The notes under the pieces: generated by a model
What the model saw: the letters and a program-made list of their open reading frames with translations, nothing else
Database searches by the model: none
What the model was told of the DNA's origin: nothing
Made by a program: the position numbers and the translations under genes
From: CAURMH01 sp963525745
GTDB lineage: Bacteria; Pseudomonadota; Gammaproteobacteria; Enterobacterales; Pasteurellaceae
Assembly: GCA_963525745.1 (NCBI GenBank)
Contig: CAURMH010000038.1
Coordinates: forward strand, 1-16,100
Direction: 5' to 3'
Length of the DNA stretch: 16,100 nucleotides
Shown: positions 14,511-16,100 of the stretch, piece by piece
How the letters are laid out: every line of letters starts with the position of its first letter
Numbering within the stretch: position 1 is the first letter of the stretch

Positions 14511-14693
14511 CAAAAAAAGAAGCGTTTTCATATAATCTGACCCGCGCGTCCACGAATGACATTTACCCTTTTTTTCTTATCAAATAAATTTCCTTAAATA
14601 ATAAGGTATTACAATAAACAATAAAAAAGGGTAAAACTACCATATTTTCTCTTCTAACCGTGAACTATAAGACCTTTTGTTTTAAAATGCCTA
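14511..14693 (+). promoter_or_regulatory. CRISPR leader
   Basis: This AT-rich non-coding stretch lies on the side of the array from which crRNA transcription should run, given that each repeat ends in the type I-F 5' handle CTTAGAAA. It contains a consensus TATAAT (14531-14536) without a good -35, a second -10-like TATAAG (14666-14671) 22 bp before the first repeat, a 13-bp perfect inverted repeat (14562-14574 / 14623-14635), a small inner hairpin CCTTA/TAAGG (14592-14606), and an IHF-like CTTATCAA after a T-tract. I infer that it drives the array and holds the site for new spacer insertion next to 14694; the sequence alone does not prove which promoter is used. Confidence 0.7.
14562..14635. 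repeat. 13-bp inverted repeat in the CRISPR leader
   Basis: TTTACCCTTTTTT (14562-14574) and its exact complement AAAAAAGGGTAAA (14623-14635), separated by 48 nt of A/T-rich DNA. Neither arm is followed by a U tract in the right place for a terminator. Confidence 0.85.
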
Positions 14694-16041
14694 CTTCACT
14701 GCCGAATAGGCAGCTTAGAAATGTAAAACGGAGTATCCTTCAAAGCTCTCCACCTTCACTGCCGAATAGGCAGCTTAGAAACCCTACAAAAAGTGCAGAT
14801 CAGGAAATGACATCTTCACTGCCGAATAGGCAGCTTAGAAAACCCACCTCATCACCAGTCACCGGATTGATAACTTCACTGCCGAATAGGCAGCTTAGAA
14901 AGCCGATTTATCATCAAAATTTTGGACGTGTACCTTCACTGCCGAATAGGCAGCTTAGAAATCTTGTTGCACCTTGATAGTTTGGGCTTGAGCCTTCACT
15001 GCCGAATAGGCAGCTTAGAAATTTGAAAAGCTCTGCGCAGTAACACCCCAAAACTTCACTGCCGAATAGGCAGCTTAGAAAAATACCGCAAAATAATGAG
15101 TCCAAATCATCGCCTTCACTGCCGAATAGGCAGCTTAGAAAAGGATGGCGTGCAGCATTTGAAACAGAGGCGGCTTCACTGCCGAATAGGCAGCTTAGAA
15201 ATCAGCCAAGGTGCGTAATGCTTCCGGTTGGAACTTCACTGCCGAATAGGCAGCTTAGAAACAGCGCGTACCGGTAAAACAATCGGTTTGATTCTTCACT
15301 GCCGAATAGGCAGCTTAGAAATATTGGAAAAGGAAAGCAAGTCACGAGCTAATCTTCACTGCCGAATAGGCAGCTTAGAAACGATGGATCGCAAATAGCG
15401 ATGAACGGATGGGCTTCACTGCCGAATAGGCAGCTTAGAAAGATATCTTCGCCGGGCTTTAAGTCATCAATTACTTCACTGCCGAATAGGCAGCTTAGAA
15501 ATTGGGGGATTCAAGGTGGCGACGCGGAAGATACTTCACTGCCGAATAGGCAGCTTAGAAAATTCGTATCATACGAACGGTTGCGTTTAAAACCTTCACT
15601 GCCGAATAGGCAGCTTAGAAACGTTACCCTGACTAATTGCAATACTACATCGCCTTCACTGCCGAATAGGCAGCTTAGAAATTTCCACGGGGTTTCGGGC
15701 GCGCGGTTTTCGACTTCACTGCCGAATAGGCAGCTTAGAAATTTGTCGGCCTATTCTGCTGATGTGCCTAAAACTTCACTGCCGAATAGGCAGCTTAGAA
15801 AAATATCCCCACTGCACCGATACTTTGTTGATGCTTCACTGCCGAATAGGCAGCTTAGAAATTATGGGGATTATTGTTTGACATTTATCCCCTCTTCACT
15901 GCCGAATAGGCAGCTTAGAAATTAAAAGATGATGTTATTGCCGCTTTATTGCCCTTCACTGCCGAATAGGCAGCTTAGAAATTTTTTGCTTTTTCTTCGG
16001 CTTCGTCGGTAAACTTCACTGCCGAATAGGCAGCTTAGAAA
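14694..16041 (+). CRISPR. Type I-F-like CRISPR array, 23 repeats and 22 spacers visible
   Basis: A 28-nt repeat beginning CTTCACTGCC, with a CTGCC/GGCAG stem around GAATA and ending CTTAGAAA, recurs every 60 nt from 14694 to 16041. All 23 copies are identical and all 22 spacers are exactly 32 nt and different from each other. Stem, CTTAGAAA handle, repeat length and spacer length are those of subtype I-F (Csy), where Csy4/Cas6f cuts after the hairpin. Compared with the common I-F repeat it has C for G at position 1 and GAATA for GTATA in the loop. Direction is plus, with the leader at 14511-14693, so spacer 1 (14722-14753) should be the newest. No cas genes are in the window, and the left flank is a housekeeping gene. 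Because the period is 20 codons, false open frames full of SLPNRQLRN run through it. Spacer n starts at 14722 + 60(n-1). Confidence 0.99.
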
Positions 16042-16100
16042 ATATCAGAAAAAGGCGTAAAAGTTAAATTTCTCATGTCTGGAGAAGAGTACGCAGAGAA
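16042..16100 (+). other. Array tail or flank, ambiguous
   Basis: After the 23rd repeat come 32 nt, which could be spacer 23. At the position expected for repeat 24 (from 16074) the sequence matches the repeat at only 16 of 27 positions: outer bases and GAA/AG survive but the CTGCC/GGCAG stem does not. The 59 nt also stay open in one frame, with an ATG at 16074 (MSGEEYAE), so this may instead be ordinary coding sequence. The window ends before it can be decided. Confidence 0.4.

Noticed and set aside
14562..14635. Leader inverted repeat as a terminator for the DUF455 gene
   Set aside because: The loop is 48 nt, the stem is mostly A-T pairs, and no U tract follows the second arm.
14660..14977. 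Open frame encoding repeated SLPNRQLRN units
   Set aside because: It is the CRISPR repeat translated. The 60-nt period keeps the frame open between spacers; there is no ribosome site and the variable parts are unrelated spacers.
15401..15925. Longer repeat protein in the same array
   Set aside because: Same artefact of a 20-codon repeat period; the minus-strand frame at 14914-15105 is rejected for the same reason.
14722..16013. Spacers targeting genes in this window
   Set aside because: Reading the 22 spacers against the rest of the window by eye I saw no match; none contains the uptake core. A full genome search was not possible.

Overview
The window looks like chromosomal DNA from a Pasteurellaceae bacterium of the Haemophilus influenzae / Aggregatibacter / Mannheimia-Basfia-Actinobacillus succinogenes side of the family. 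Two things show this. The nine-base Haemophilus-type DNA uptake signal sequence AAGTGCGGT (or its complement) occurs perfectly 11 times in the first 14.5 kb. The proteins also match, from memory, H. influenzae neighbours such as OmpP1-Ogt-MutH and YbbN-TrxB-CydD-CydC. I cannot name the species.

Layout. Minus strand: dxr (isoprenoid synthesis, 3' end cut by the window edge), frr (ribosome recycling) and pyrH (UMP kinase), the last two each followed by an intrinsic terminator. Plus strand: a membrane phosphoethanolamine transferase of unassigned target. Minus strand again: ompP1/fadL (outer-membrane hydrophobic-compound channel), then ogt and mutH (DNA repair, coupled by an ATGA overlap). Plus strand from 7.1 kb: cnoX/ybbN (thioredoxin-fold TPR chaperone), trxB (thioredoxin reductase), and cydD-cydC (cysteine/glutathione exporter needed for cytochrome bd assembly). 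These four make a thiol-redox neighbourhood. The 4.5S signal recognition particle RNA gene (ffs, minus) abuts the cydC stop codon and is divergent from tesB. tesB (acyl-CoA thioesterase) overlaps a DUF455 ferritin-like gene by ATGA.

The right end (14694-16041) is a subtype I-F-like CRISPR array: 23 identical 28-nt repeats and 22 spacers of exactly 32 nt. It is preceded by an AT-rich leader of about 180 nt holding a 13-bp inverted repeat. No cas gene is visible. The last 59 nt after the final perfect repeat are ambiguous: one more spacer plus a decayed repeat, or the start of non-array coding sequence.

Most of the window is ordinary housekeeping DNA. The parts worth a second look are the CRISPR leader, a palindromic spacer and the array tail, the uncharacterised DUF455 gene coupled to tesB, the cysteine-poor CnoX, uptake sequences placed on translation start regions, and the ffs/cydC/tesB junction. 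I see no convincing new multi-gene system. There is no gene-free stretch longer than 300 bases apart from the CRISPR region.
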